Source: CAWIHA01 sp963835855
GTDB lineage: Bacteria > Acidobacteriota > Terriglobia > Bryobacterales > Bryobacteraceae
DNA: 64,000 bases
Reading direction: 5' to 3'
Assembly: GCA_963835855.1 (NCBI GenBank)
Contig: CAWIHA010000013.1
Coordinates: 20,660-84,659 of the forward strand
In this document: one piece after another, positions 25,897 to 34,482 of the stretch
Position numbering within the stretch: position 1 is the stretch's first letter
How the letters are laid out: the number at the start of each line of letters is the position of its first letter
Translations under genes and position numbers: made by a program
Notes under the pieces: generated by a model
The model's database searches: none
What the model was told of the DNA's origin: nothing
What the model saw: the letters and a program-made list of their open reading frames with translations, nothing else

Positions 25897-26638
25897 CGGT
25901 CCGCCGTTTCTCAAGGAAGCTGGACCAGGCCGGAAGTTCCGCGGCCGTCCCGCTCCGCTGGCGCCGCCGCAGAAGGGACTTGCGGACAATTGGCATGAAC
26001 TCGAAATCTTCTGCTGTCGCCTTGCGCGTCATGTTGGATTCGTGCAGCCGGTACAGCAGCGTCACCTCGGCAAGCACTACGATTCGTAGTCCCGCCTCCC
26101 GCGCGCGCACGAACCAATCCTGGTCGTATCCCGAGCGAAAACCCTCATCGAAACTTCCTACGATGTCAAAGGCGCGGCGGCGGCACAGGCCAGCGCCGAG
26201 GTTGCAGTTCGCCACCGGGCGATCCGGGCCTTCAAAATTTCCGGGGCACGCCGCCGCACCGGCGAGTTGGACGTACTGGACGTGGCCGGTGACGATATCG
26301 ATGCCACCGTCCGCAAGGAGCCGGCCCGCTTGCAGTGTGAGCTTGTTCTCGGGCCACTGGTCATCGGCATCAAGCGGAGCAATGAATTCGCCGCGCGCCT
26401 CTCGCAGCCCGAGATTGAGGGCGGTGGCCGCACCGCCGTTTGCTTTCCGGAAGTAGCGGATATCGGACCCGAGTCCGGCCACGACCTGTGGCGTGCCGTC
26501 CGTTGAGCCGTCATCGGCCACAATGATTTCGAGCGGCTCATACCGCTGCGCGCGAATGCTCGCGATCGCCTCCGGCAGAAACCTCGCCGCGTTGAAGCAG
26601 GGAATGATCGCACTGACGAGAGGCCTTTCGTTACCCAT
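25889..26638 (-). CDS. Glycosyltransferase family 2 protein (b)
   Basis: 249 residues from the ATG at 26638 (MGNERPLVSAIIPCFN), overlapping the upstream stop by 8 nt. GT-A fold: IIPCFNAARFLPEAIASI, VADDGSTDGT, and DADDQWPENKL with the metal-binding acidic pair. Close paralog of the next gene upstream, from which it probably arose by tandem duplication. The C-terminal LHESNMTRKA block is shared. Cytoplasmic, no membrane helix. Confidence 0.9.
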   Translation of the reverse strand: MGNERPLVSAIIPCFNAARFLPEAIASIRAQRYEPLEIIVADDGSTDGTPQVVAGLGSDIRYFRKANGGAATALNLGLREARGEFIAPLDADDQWPENKLTLQAGRLLADGGIDIVTGHVQYVQLAGAAACPGNFEGPDRPVANCNLGAGLCRRRAFDIVGSFDEGFRSGYDQDWFVRAREAGLRIVVLAEVTLLYRLHESNMTRKATAEDFEFMPIVRKSLLRRRQRSGTAAELPAWSSFLEKRRTDD

Positions 26639-27371
26639 GCGAGCCCCGTTTCTCATCGAAGCTCGACCAGGCGCGCAGTTCCCCGGCCACGCCGTTCCTC
26701 TCGCGCCGCCGCACAAGAGACTTGTGAAGCACCTGCGCCATCATGAAATCGCGTACGTCTTTCCCCCGCGTCATGTTGGACCCATGTAGGCGGTAAAGCA
26801 GTGTGACGTCCTTCAGGATCACGATTTTCAGCCCCGCTTCCCGGGCACGGAGAAACCAATCCTGGTCTTCGCTGAAGCGAAGAGATTCGTCGAAAAATCC
26901 AGCCACCTCAAACGCCCGGCGGCGGTATAGAGCGGCGCCGAGGTGGATATGCGCCAGTTGGTCCGCTTCTTCAAAACGCAGATCGGGCTTCATCGCGCCA
27001 GGCAGTTCGAGATAGCGAATCCGGCCCGTCGCAACATCGAGGTTGGGATCCTCAAGCAGGCGGCCCACCTGCAAATCAAGCTTGTTCCCGGGCCATTGGT
27101 CGTCGGCATCGAGCAGCGCGATCAATTCGCCGCGCGCCTCGCGCAGCCCGGAATTGCGGGCAGACGCCGGCCCCCCATTCTCTTTCCGGAAGTAGCGAAT
27201 CTCGGAACCGAAACCAGCCGCCACCCGCGCAGTGTCATCGGTCGAACCGTCATCGATAACGAGGATCTCCAGAGGCTCGTACTGCTGTGCGCGGACGCTC
27301 GCTACCGCCTCGGGCAGAAATCTGGCGGCGTTGAAGCAAGGGATAATCACGCTGACCAGAGGGCCTTTCAC
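26631..27371 (-). CDS. Glycosyltransferase family 2 protein (a)
   Basis: 246 residues with a GTG start at 27371 (VKGPLVSVIIPCFN) that overlaps the stop of the HprK-like gene in GTGA; an in-frame extension to 27518 is a shadow. Has VIDDGSTDDT, a DADDQWPGNKLDLQ metal site and LHGSNMTRGKDV near the end. Three GT2 copies in one coupled operon suggest stepwise addition of different sugars or sugar to different positions. Confidence 0.9.
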   Translation of the reverse strand: MKGPLVSVIIPCFNAARFLPEAVASVRAQQYEPLEILVIDDGSTDDTARVAAGFGSEIRYFRKENGGPASARNSGLREARGELIALLDADDQWPGNKLDLQVGRLLEDPNLDVATGRIRYLELPGAMKPDLRFEEADQLAHIHLGAALYRRRAFEVAGFFDESLRFSEDQDWFLRAREAGLKIVILKDVTLLYRLHGSNMTRGKDVRDFMMAQVLHKSLVRRRERNGVAGELRAWSSFDEKRGSHG

Positions 27372-28454
27372 GCGGGCTCCGGGCGCCTCAGCAGGCCGAG
27401 AATCGTTCGTGGGATTTGCGGCAAATCCGTTCCGGCTTCGAGGCGGTAAGCCGGGACCTGGCGAACGAGGGCGTTGATCTTCGCGAACGCTTCCCGCTCC
27501 GCTCCGGGCAGATGGCACAGCGTAGTCGGCGCCAAGGCGAGGAAAGCTTCGCCCGCCGTGGCCTGGCGCAGGGTCGTGTCGCGGAGTCCAGTGATGCGCG
27601 ACGCCAGGATCGCGCGGATCGGGAAGCCGCCAATCAGCTTCGCGGGCGCGCAGGCATGGAGGAAGATCATCGCCTTTTCGCGATCCAGGCGGTCCCGGTT
27701 GGTGATGAGCGCCTCGAAATGCGGCAACCGCGCGAGGTTGTCCGGCTCCAGCTTCGCGGTGTTGTAGAGGCTATAAACGTGGGGCGGGCTGTGCGCGACA
27801 AGAACGTAGTCGTCCCCGGCGTACTGCAATTCCGAATCGAGGCACGCCAGCGCCGCGGTGGACTTGCCGGAGCCGCTTTGGCCCGCGATGAGAACGCCAC
27901 CCTCGGCAAGGCCGACCGCCGCGGCATGCGCGGGTTGCAAGTTCAGATCCTCAAGCCACCAATGAAAGGTCGTCCGGAGAGGGAAACTGCGCTCCCAGTA
28001 GCGGATCTTGCGGTAATCGGAAATCCAGTAGAGCGCCTCCGAACGGCGCCGGTCCAACATCAGCAGGATGTCGGCGCCCTGCTGAAATACGGTGCGGATA
28101 CGTGCCGTGTTGAAGCCCTCGATCTCGCCGCGCCGGCCGAACGAGGCTCGCATCCCAGGCCGGCCGCGGGCCCGCCACGCCGGTGCTGGCGCTATCGAAG
28201 AGGTGCACCTTCAAGTCCGCTGGTGCGCCGGCCGCCAAGGCAAGGTGCTCCAGCGCCGGAGTCAGAAGATCGTACAAGGCACTGCCTGCGAATCGGAAGA
28301 GTGCGACGCCGTTTCCGATCTGGAAGCGCTTTTCGAGGATGCCAGTGCGCACGGCCGCCGCCTCGAAGCGCGCGCGAACCGTGGAAAAAAACTCGACCGC
28401 CGCCGCCGAAACCGCCGGCTCCGCCAAATCCGCGCCGGCCGTGCCGAGGGTCAA
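27368..28454 (-). pseudogene. HprK-like P-loop kinase, one frameshift
   Basis: The span of 1087 nt is one more than a multiple of three and needs one frame change near 28145. Part 1 (TTG at 28454, coupled to the PqqD stop in TTGA) reads to LKVHLFDSASTGV; part 2 continues RGEIEGFNTARIRTVF, HWWLEDLNLQPAHAAAVGLA, GVLIAGQSGSGKST (Walker A), LQYAGDDYVLV and VYSLYNTAKL. This is the HPr-serine-kinase-like family found next to PqqD-like and NTP_transf_5 genes; relatives phosphorylate a peptide or protein serine. The sequence on both sides of the break is well kept, so a sequencing error is as likely as a real lesion. Confidence 0.75.
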
Positions 28455-28906
28455 TCCGCCTCCGGGGGACGCGAGGGCCAGCCTGCCTCGTCCACATCGT
28501 GGATGGGGTCGAGTAGAAACAGGTCCTGCATGTCGGCGTAGACGGCGATCGTGGGCGGCTCCCATGGCTGGGCCTGCGGTGGCATCGGTTCGGGAACGGC
28601 CGCCTGAGGCGAGCCGGCATCCGGCGCCTCCCGGATCAAGCCCTCCTCCACCAGCGTTCGCCAGAACTCCAGAATCTGTTCGCGGATTTCGGGTGTGCTG
28701 TTTCCGTCGAGGACTTGCTCCACGGCGCCGGCGGGAGTGCGGCCGGCCTCCATGAGGTTCCAGATCGCTGCGCCGGTGCGATTCAGGCTGTAGTACTTGC
28801 CCGATTCCAGATTGATGACAACGAGTTCATCGTCAAAGCATTGCCAGACGATCTTCGGGCTTGCCACACGGAACCTTCCGCCAGTCTGGAGCGTTCGTGA
28901 ATTCAA
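28451..28906 (-). CDS. PqqD-like RiPP-recognition protein with precursor-like tail
   Basis: 151 residues with a TTG start at 28906 preceded by CAGGAGAT at the right distance. Residues about 12-92 form a PqqD/RRE winged-helix fold: VWQCFDDELVVINLESGKYYSLNRTGAAIW matches the consensus of the family, followed by three helices. After a Pro/Ala linker (93-113) comes a tail with WEPPTI at 115-120 and the acidic, hydrophobic block YADMQDLFLLDPIHDVDE at 123-140, ending near GWP. WxxPxI resembles the YxxPxL leader motif bound by RRE domains in lasso-type peptides. First gene of the operon. Confidence 0.82.
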   Translation of the reverse strand: MNSRTLQTGGRFRVASPKIVWQCFDDELVVINLESGKYYSLNRTGAAIWNLMEAGRTPAGAVEQVLDGNSTPEIREQILEFWRTLVEEGLIREAPDAGSPQAAVPEPMPPQAQPWEPPTIAVYADMQDLFLLDPIHDVDEAGWPSRPPEAD

Positions 28907-29148
28907 ACTTTAATCTCCTGCGCCGGTAACCATTTCTTATAGCACAAGGCGGTGTCTATAGGGAACACTACTACGTACTGGAAGTACCAGGCTCGTTGGC
29001 TGCATTGGGCTTACGCATGGGCCGCTCCGTCAACTCTGGCCTATCCCCTTGCCCATGCGGGTCACGCCCCACACAACCCGGCCGGCGCGCTATGCTATAT
29101 TTGTAAGCTTCAGAGATCACCAGAGGACGGCTGAACGGAGAGAGCCCT

Positions 29149-29409
29149 ATGGCATACGTAATCGCGGAACCGTGCATCGGGACCAAGGATACGGCTTGTG
29201 TAGACGCGTGCCCGGTCGATTGCATCCACCCCAAGAAGGACGAACCTGCCTTCGCTACCGACAAAATGCTGTACATCGACCCGGTGGAGTGCATCGATTG
29301 CGGCGCGTGCGTCCCGGTCTGCCCGGTTTCGGCGATTTTCACGCTCGACGACCTGCCCGAGAAGTGGGCGAACTACGCCCAGGAAAACGCGGCTTACTTC
29401 GGGCGGTGA
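29149..29409 (+). CDS. Ferredoxin, two Fe-S clusters
   Basis: 86 residues. First half CIGTKDTACVDACPVDCIH and second half CIDCGACVPVCPVSAI. The first lacks the second cysteine of a full CxxCxxCxxxCP motif (CIGTKDTAC), a pattern typical of seven-iron ferredoxins with one 3Fe-4S and one 4Fe-4S cluster. A GGAGAG ribosome binding site lies about 7 bp upstream. A soluble one-electron carrier; it could serve the pyruvate:ferredoxin oxidoreductase at 46973 but the two are not linked. Divergent from the PqqD operon. Confidence 0.92.
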   Translation: MAYVIAEPCIGTKDTACVDACPVDCIHPKKDEPAFATDKMLYIDPVECIDCGACVPVCPVSAIFTLDDLPEKWANYAQENAAYFGR

Positions 29410-29625
29410 ACCGCGCTTCCGTCCCGGCAACCGGCATGGCGGCGCCGCCGCTCCTGCTTTCCAGATCTTGACCTCAATGAGCCGCGGGGGGTTCGAACCA
29501 TGAACAGGCCTGCGCATCCGTCCTCCCGCTGGCAATCCGCTCGATCGCGCGAGAGAATAGGATTCTTTGGCGCAATTCGAGCCGATCTTTTGCATAAGGA
29601 AACCAAACCCGCGTAAGGAACCGGT

Positions 29626-30201
29626 ATGAAGGTCATCGCATTCAACGGCAGCGCCCGAAAAGGCGCGAACACCGCCATTCTGCTTGGATACGTCCTCCGC
29701 GAGCTGGAGAAGGAAGGCATTGAAACCGAACTCGTGGAACTCAGCGGCGCGAAGATTCACGGCTGCCTGGCCTGCCGCAAGTGTTCAACGAGAAAGGACC
29801 GCCGCTGCTCGCAGGACGACGATATGGGGAACGTCTATATCGGCAAGATGGCCGAGGCGGACGGCATTCTGTTGGGCTCGCCGACCTACGTCGCCGACAT
29901 CTCGCCGGAGATCAAAGCGCTGATCGACCGCGCCTGTCTGGTCTCGAAGGCGAACGGCGGCATGTTTCGCCGCAAGATTGGCGCAGCCGTGGTGGCGGTC
30001 CGCCGGGCGGGCGCCATGCATGCCTTCGACGCCTTGAATCACTTCTTTTTGATCAACGAAATGATCATACCGGGCTCGTCCTACTGGAACATCGGCATTG
30101 GCCTCGATCCCGGCGACGTGGAGAAGGACGAAGAGGGCATCCGGACGATGAAAGTCCTGGGGCAGAACATAGCGTGGCTGCTGAAGAAGGTGGGGGCTTA
30201 A
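29626..30201 (+). CDS. Iron-sulfur flavoprotein (NADPH-dependent FMN reductase fold)
   Basis: 191 residues. FNGSARKGANT at the N-terminus is the FMN phosphate loop, and CLACRKCSTRKDRRC near 49-63 is the compact cysteine motif (C-x2-C-x2-C-x7-C) that holds the 4Fe-4S cluster in Isf-type flavoproteins. LGSPTYVADISPEIKALIDR is the second FMN-binding loop. Such proteins pass electrons between ferredoxin and FMN or reduce oxygen and peroxide. The ferredoxin 216 bp upstream is a natural partner. Confidence 0.88.
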   Translation: MKVIAFNGSARKGANTAILLGYVLRELEKEGIETELVELSGAKIHGCLACRKCSTRKDRRCSQDDDMGNVYIGKMAEADGILLGSPTYVADISPEIKALIDRACLVSKANGGMFRRKIGAAVVAVRRAGAMHAFDALNHFFLINEMIIPGSSYWNIGIGLDPGDVEKDEEGIRTMKVLGQNIAWLLKKVGA

Positions 30202-30687
30202 TCGAGCCGGGTGTTCCGCCCGGCGCCGGTTCCAAGAATCGTCCGGGCTTTTCACCGGAGGGGTCGCGGCGGTCGCCACGCTTCGGCGCCCACAGAGCGG
30301 CGCTGGCGCGTTTTTCGTTCTTTATCCGCCCGACGCGTTCGGAACTGCCTCAATAGTGGGGAGTTCGGCTTCATCGGAGGGCCACAGTGGCGGTATGGGC
30401 GTTCGACGGAGAAGTGAGGTCTAGGGGCCGAGTCGGGGGTGCGATGGCGACTTTACAGATCCCATCTCCGAGAGCGCCTATGGATACTCATGCAAGCAGC
30501 CCACTCTGTGAGAAGCCGATTGCACGGTCGTTCAAGAAGTTGGGCTCTGCCGCAGGTCGATTTGTCGGATTGGGAGAGACTGACACCTTCATGGTTCGCT
30601 TACAGGCCTGGCGGCAAGGGCAAGCGTTTTTGATCGGCGTGTTTGGCGCAGCCTCCTTGTGCCTTAACCTTTTCCATTAACTTATTC
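30202..30687. other. Long intergenic stretch left of the accessory block
   Basis: No frame here has protein-like composition or a ribosome binding site; several short open frames on the plus strand are shadows of GC-rich sequence. Base composition falls from GC-rich to mixed near 30470, where the accessory block appears to begin. No repeat or attachment site found. Confidence 0.4.
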
Positions 30688-30717
30688 TTGACATGAGTTA
30701 ACCCAGTGGGTTAATAT
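30688..30717 (+). promoter_or_regulatory. higBA promoter with palindromic operator
   Basis: TTGACA at 30688-30693 and TAATAT at 30712-30717, spacing 18. Between and over them lies TTAACCCA-G-TGGGTTAA (30698-30714), an exact 8-bp inverted repeat. The expected start of transcription is at or just before the ATG at 30729, so the mRNA would be leaderless. Autorepression by HigA at this palindrome is inferred from known HigBA systems. Confidence 0.65.
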
Positions 30718-30728
30718 ATATAGTGGAA

Positions 30729-31064
30729 ATGGAAATCCTGTTTCCAATCGGCGACGAGCAGGATGAGTGGAATGACACCAAGCGCCTTGTGCGCAGACAC
30801 AGCTCGCATCGCGCAAAGCTGATAAGGCGCCGTCTTGACGACCTCAGGGCAGCTCAGACGCTCGAGGTGATGCGGAATCTGCCCGGCAGATGTCACGAGT
30901 TGAAGGGCGATCGTTCGGGGCAGCTGTCGACCGATCTTGATGGGCCATACCGACTGATTTTCGCGCCGGCGCACAACCCGCATCCGAAGAAGGCGGATGG
31001 CGGCCTGGATTGGACACAAGTCACGGCGGTCATCCTCGTGGGCGTGGTGAACACACATGAATGA
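30729..31064 (+). CDS. higB: RelE/HigB-like toxin
   Basis: 111 residues from the ATG at 30729 (GTG at 30723 is possible). Compact RelE/ParE-like order: a basic helix pair KRLVRRHSSHRAKLIRRRLDDLR, LRxxQTLEVMRNLPGRCHELKGDRSGQLSTDL with the HELKGxxxGxxS core, the strand GPYRLIFAPA and a C-terminal strand. Such toxins cut ribosome-bound mRNA. The next gene begins 8 nt before this one ends, in the toxin-first order typical of HigBA. Confidence 0.85.
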   Translation: MEILFPIGDEQDEWNDTKRLVRRHSSHRAKLIRRRLDDLRAAQTLEVMRNLPGRCHELKGDRSGQLSTDLDGPYRLIFAPAHNPHPKKADGGLDWTQVTAVILVGVVNTHE

Positions 31065-32154
31065 GCACATTCGAAATCAGTACATCCCTGATACGGCCTC
31101 CGCGCCGGGCGAGACCCTCGAAGAGGTTCTTGAGTCGCGGGGGATGTCCCAGGCGGAGTTGGCAGAACGTACCGGTCGGCCGAAGAAGACGATTAACGAG
31201 ATCGTAAAGGGTAAAGCCGCGATTACTCCCGAAACTGCCCTACAGTTCGAACGAGTTCTTGGGATTCCAGCAAGCTTCTGGATCGCCAGAGAACAGAATT
31301 ATCGTGAGTCCCTTGCCAGGGCTAAAGAGGCATTTGAATTTGAAAGGCAAGCCGACTGGCTCGATCATATCCCCTACCGCGCGATGGTGAGGCTTGGATG
31401 GGTAGCCGCACACCGGGAGAAAGCCCGTCAACTGGAGGAGGTCCTTCGGTTCTTTGCTGTGGCTTCTCCAAGCAGCTGGCAGGGAGTTTGGGGCGCCACA
31501 GGTCTAGCATTTAGGCGTTCGCCAGCGTTTGATAGCGTGCCAGGCGCTGTCGTAGCATGGCTGAGAAAAGGGGAGCTAGAGGCCGCTGGCCAAAAGCCTG
31601 CCGAATACGATGCGGATGCGTTCAAGAGAGCGCTTGAGCGGGTACGGCTGCTAACGCGTGAGCTGCCGAGGGACTTCGCCTCAGTTGTCACTGGTGAATG
31701 CAACGCTGCCGGCGTGTGCGTAGCGTTTGTCCCTGAGCTTCCTGGTACAAGGGTGTGGGGTGCTACCAGATGGTTGACACCCACCCGTGCGTTGATGCAG
31801 TTCAGCCTCCGGTACAAGCACGACGATCATTTGTGGTTTACATTCTTTCACGAAGCCGGACACATAGTTCTCCACGGCAGGCGCGATGTTTTCCTTGAAG
31901 ATGACGGGGGCGAGCAGAACGAGAAAGAGGCCGAAGCTGATGCATTTGCACGTGAATGGTTGATCCCTGATGCCCGGTATCGAGTGTTCCGGCGACTGGG
32001 CGCCTTCACCTGTGCTGCTGCAAGCAGATTTGCGTTCGAACTGGGCATCGCTTCCGGTATCGTGGTCGGTCGTCTCCAGCACGATGGTCTCCTCGAGCGG
32101 ACGCAATGCAACCACTTGAAGAAACGAGTGGATTGGGTTCTTGATCAGAGCTAG
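31057..32154 (+). CDS. higA: HigA-like antitoxin/regulator with ImmA/IrrE protease domain
   Basis: 365 residues. Residues about 17-85 are an XRE helix-turn-helix of the HigA type: GETLEEVLESRGMSQAELAERT, KTINEIVKGKAAITPETALQFERVLG. The C-terminal half holds a zinc-protease HExxH motif, FFHEAGHIVLH near 265-275, followed by a downstream acidic segment EKEAEADAFAREWLIP typical for ImmA/IrrE (DUF955). This fusion may sense damage or phage and remove or cut the antitoxin to start a response. The stop codon is one base ahead of the next start. Confidence 0.88.
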   Translation: MNEHIRNQYIPDTASAPGETLEEVLESRGMSQAELAERTGRPKKTINEIVKGKAAITPETALQFERVLGIPASFWIAREQNYRESLARAKEAFEFERQADWLDHIPYRAMVRLGWVAAHREKARQLEEVLRFFAVASPSSWQGVWGATGLAFRRSPAFDSVPGAVVAWLRKGELEAAGQKPAEYDADAFKRALERVRLLTRELPRDFASVVTGECNAAGVCVAFVPELPGTRVWGATRWLTPTRALMQFSLRYKHDDHLWFTFFHEAGHIVLHGRRDVFLEDDGGEQNEKEAEADAFAREWLIPDARYRVFRRLGAFTCAAASRFAFELGIASGIVVGRLQHDGLLERTQCNHLKKRVDWVLDQS

Positions 32155-32155
32155 G

Positions 32156-33260
32156 ATGCCAGAAATGTTCGGCCATAATCATTACGTTCCAGTGCTGAAG
32201 GGGCGAGACGGAGAGTACGGGGCACTCCGGACGTTGACACGGTCAGTGCGTCAAGCTGTAACACCGCTACTGGAAATGCCTCCGATACCTTGGGGCTACG
32301 AACAGGAACGACCTGCGAAAACAATTGATGAGCATCTGAAGAAGGTCGGCCAGAAGATCGAACGTGCCTGGGGCGCTGGCAGGTTCCTGTTTGTGGATCT
32401 TCCACTTTGGATACCGGACAGCGAACGAATGATCGATGGAGAACATCCGCTTGAATATGTGTTGCGATCCTTGCGGGTCCGTGCAGTCAAGGCCATTCCG
32501 GTCGTTGGTTTGCTCCGATCTAATGACTACTTGCAAGCATGCCGCAACGTTGTCCGTTTGGATGAGCGTGGTGTTTGCGTCCGCATGCAGCGTGAAGACT
32601 TTGTGGAGTTTGGCAACATCGCTGACGCGGCCCGAGGTATCCTTGAAGCTGTCGGCGCGGAAATACAGGACGCGGACCTTGTCCTCGACTTGGGTGCACT
32701 GACCCCCGATGAACGCCGTCTGGATGCAGAGGGATTGATCAGCCTCACCAATCGCTTGCCGAGGCTCCGTCAATGGCGTACCTTCACAGTCGTGGCAACA
32801 TCCTTCCCGCGGAATTTGATGGGGCTTCCTCCGTCTGACTTCTCGTTAGTTCCCCGCCAGGAATGGAGCTTGTGGCGGGACGTAGTTCGCTTGCAGTGGC
32901 CGGCCTACTCGCCTCCCCACGTTTGGCGATTACGCTATTTCACACCCTGAACCCGCCGAAATAGACCCTCGCATAATGCGGCCGTCAGCGAGCGTCCGCT
33001 ATACGCACGACACGTACTGGCTCGTGCCGAAAGGGCGCAACTTGAGGGAGTACGGGTTTGATCAGTTTCATGGGGTCTGTCGAGCGCTGGTTCAGCGAGT
33101 GGAGTACGCGGGTCCGCAATTCAGCTGGGGCGATCAGTATATTGACGACTGCGCGGCAGAACGTGTCGGCCCTGGAAATCTCACAACGTGGCGCAAGGTT
33201 GGGACATCTCATCATCTTGCTTTCGTTGTGCGTCAACTCGCCACCGAGGTCGGCTCTTGA
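32156..33260 (+). pseudogene. Beta-family protein (PF14350-like), one frameshift
   Basis: The first part (to about 32890) reads YVPVLKGRDGEYGAL, PLLEMPPIPW, PAKTIDEHL and GRFLFVDLPLWI, as in beta-family proteins. The first frame then ends at 32950, but another frame continues without gap as RPTRLPTFGDYAISHPEP, SASVRYTHDTYWLVPKG and FSWGDQYI, the family's expected second half, to 33260. The span of 1105 nt fits one inserted base near 32890. Beta-family genes are often found in phage-defence neighbourhoods and beside sce7726-type genes. Starts one base after the higA stop, so co-transcribed. Confidence 0.78.
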
Positions 33261-33801
33261 GGCGCGCGAACACCATGTTCTTCAGCTCGGGCAGAGGCAC
33301 AGCCTGTGCGAGGGAGTTCCAAAGAACCCGTCGCGGCTTCGCCCTAAGAGACTTTGAGCGGTTTAATGGATCGAGTAGCTCAAGTACCTCCTCGCGCCAA
33401 AGAAGCTGAACCAGCGAGCTGGGATCGACCCCGAGATTAGGGGACGCAGTTCTTGCCTGCTGGATGACCACGGGCGATGTGGAACCGTGTGTGGTCACGA
33501 CTTGAATTCCCCACCAACCGGGGATCAGTGCTTCCGCTTTTCGTAGGTGTCGCTCCGCGGCGACGATAGTCATCGTATCGAAGATCCGGTTGTAGGTAGC
33601 CGCTTGAAGCGGTAGTCGGGTCAGTGTGTCCTGCGCGCTCTTGATCTCGTACCCGTTAAGGGTCCCGTTGACTACGGCAATGTCCACCCGCACCGTGCCG
33701 CGACAGAGCCCCAGCTCTTCGATGATTATCGTACTGTCGTCGCCCACGTATCTTCTGTGGAGTTGACCGCGAAGTGCGCGGCGTACGTCAGCGTCTCGCA
33801 T
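33181..33801 (-). CDS. sce7726-family protein, putative PD-(D/E)XK nuclease
   Basis: 206 residues from the ATG at 33801 (MRDADVRRALRGQLHRR); the frame is open further upstream but not protein-like there. The stretch VRVDIAVVNGTLNGYEIKSAQDTLTRL has the D-x(n)-E-x-K pattern of PD-(D/E)XK nucleases (Asp in RVDIAV, ExK in YEIKS). The remainder WWGIQVV, KPRRVLWNSLAQA and the basic C-terminus match sce7726-type proteins as I remember them. It converges on and overlaps the beta-family gene by 80 nt, an arrangement that suggests joint maintenance. Nuclease activity is inferred. Confidence 0.82.
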   Translation of the reverse strand: MRDADVRRALRGQLHRRYVGDDSTIIIEELGLCRGTVRVDIAVVNGTLNGYEIKSAQDTLTRLPLQAATYNRIFDTMTIVAAERHLRKAEALIPGWWGIQVVTTHGSTSPVVIQQARTASPNLGVDPSSLVQLLWREEVLELLDPLNRSKSLRAKPRRVLWNSLAQAVPLPELKNMVFARLKSRPRWRVDAQRKQDDEMSQPCATL

Positions 33802-34098
33802 GCCATCTGCAACGATACCAGACGATGGCGCAGGAGGGCAATCCCTGAGTTGTTCCGCGTGGGATCCCCTGAACTGTCCGTCGCACGGCCCGACTCGCTT
33901 GGGTAACCACAAACGCGCTAGCCTTCGGGAATCGACCTGGCTGGTTTGTCACCTACGGCCCCCTCTGCCGCCGCCTGGATCCGAGGCTAAAGGGGACAGA
34001 GGCGTTTTCTCGCACCTCCCCCATCTGGCCGCGCCCATCAACCCGCACTCTCGCCATGCCGCACAATCCCATCTGCGATCCGCGGCGCCCGTCGCGGC

Positions 34099-34482
34099 CT
34101 AGGGCAACCGGTATGTGGCCGTCGCCGTGTCCGTTTCCCAAATCTTCACCTCGGCGACCCGTATGGGATTTAACCGGGCGCCGCCGTCGAGCGCGCGCGC
34201 GAGCTCCTCGTGGAAATAGCGGGCCATGTTTTCGGCGGAAGGGTTCAGCTTGTCGAACGGCGGAACGTCGTTGAGGAACTGGTGGTCGAAGCGTTCGATG
34301 ATGGCGCGGATCACGCGCTTCATCTCGACGAAATCGCGAGCAGGCCGGTGGCGTCGAGCGCCTCGCCTTCCAGAGTGACGCTGGACGCGGTAGTTGTGGC
34401 CGTGCACGTTCTCGCACTTGCCGCGATAGTTGCGGAGCGCGTGGCCCGCCGCGAACGTCTGTTCTATGGAAATTTCAAACAT
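34099..34482 (-). CDS. queD: 6-carboxytetrahydropterin synthase QueD (two compensating indels)
   Basis: About 127 residues. FAAGHAL, KCENVHGHNY (catalytic Cys and zinc histidines) and ERFDHQFLND identify the PTPS/QueD family, which makes 6-carboxytetrahydropterin for queuosine. Between about 34383 and 34336 the frame gives RHSGRRGARRHRP, but the neighbouring frame reads SVTLEGEALDATGLL, the family's expected strand, so an inserted and a deleted base bracket this part. The total length stays a multiple of three. ATG at 34482 overlaps the end of the helicase gene by 8 nt. Confidence 0.85.
   Translation of the reverse strand: MFEISIEQTFAAGHALRNYRGKCENVHGHNYRVQRHSGRRGARRHRPARDFVEMKRVIRAIIERFDHQFLNDVPPFDKLNPSAENMARYFHEELARALDGGARLNPIRVAEVKIWETDTATATYRLP

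Noticed and set aside
29480..29500. GGTTCGAACC, which looks like a tRNA T-loop
   Set aside because: No acceptor, D or anticodon stems can be formed on either strand around it.
29430..29530. Minus-strand frame reading NPPRLIEVKIW, similar to the end of QueD
   Set aside because: Only a short chance-like match, no start, and it overlaps two well-supported genes; not enough for a remnant.
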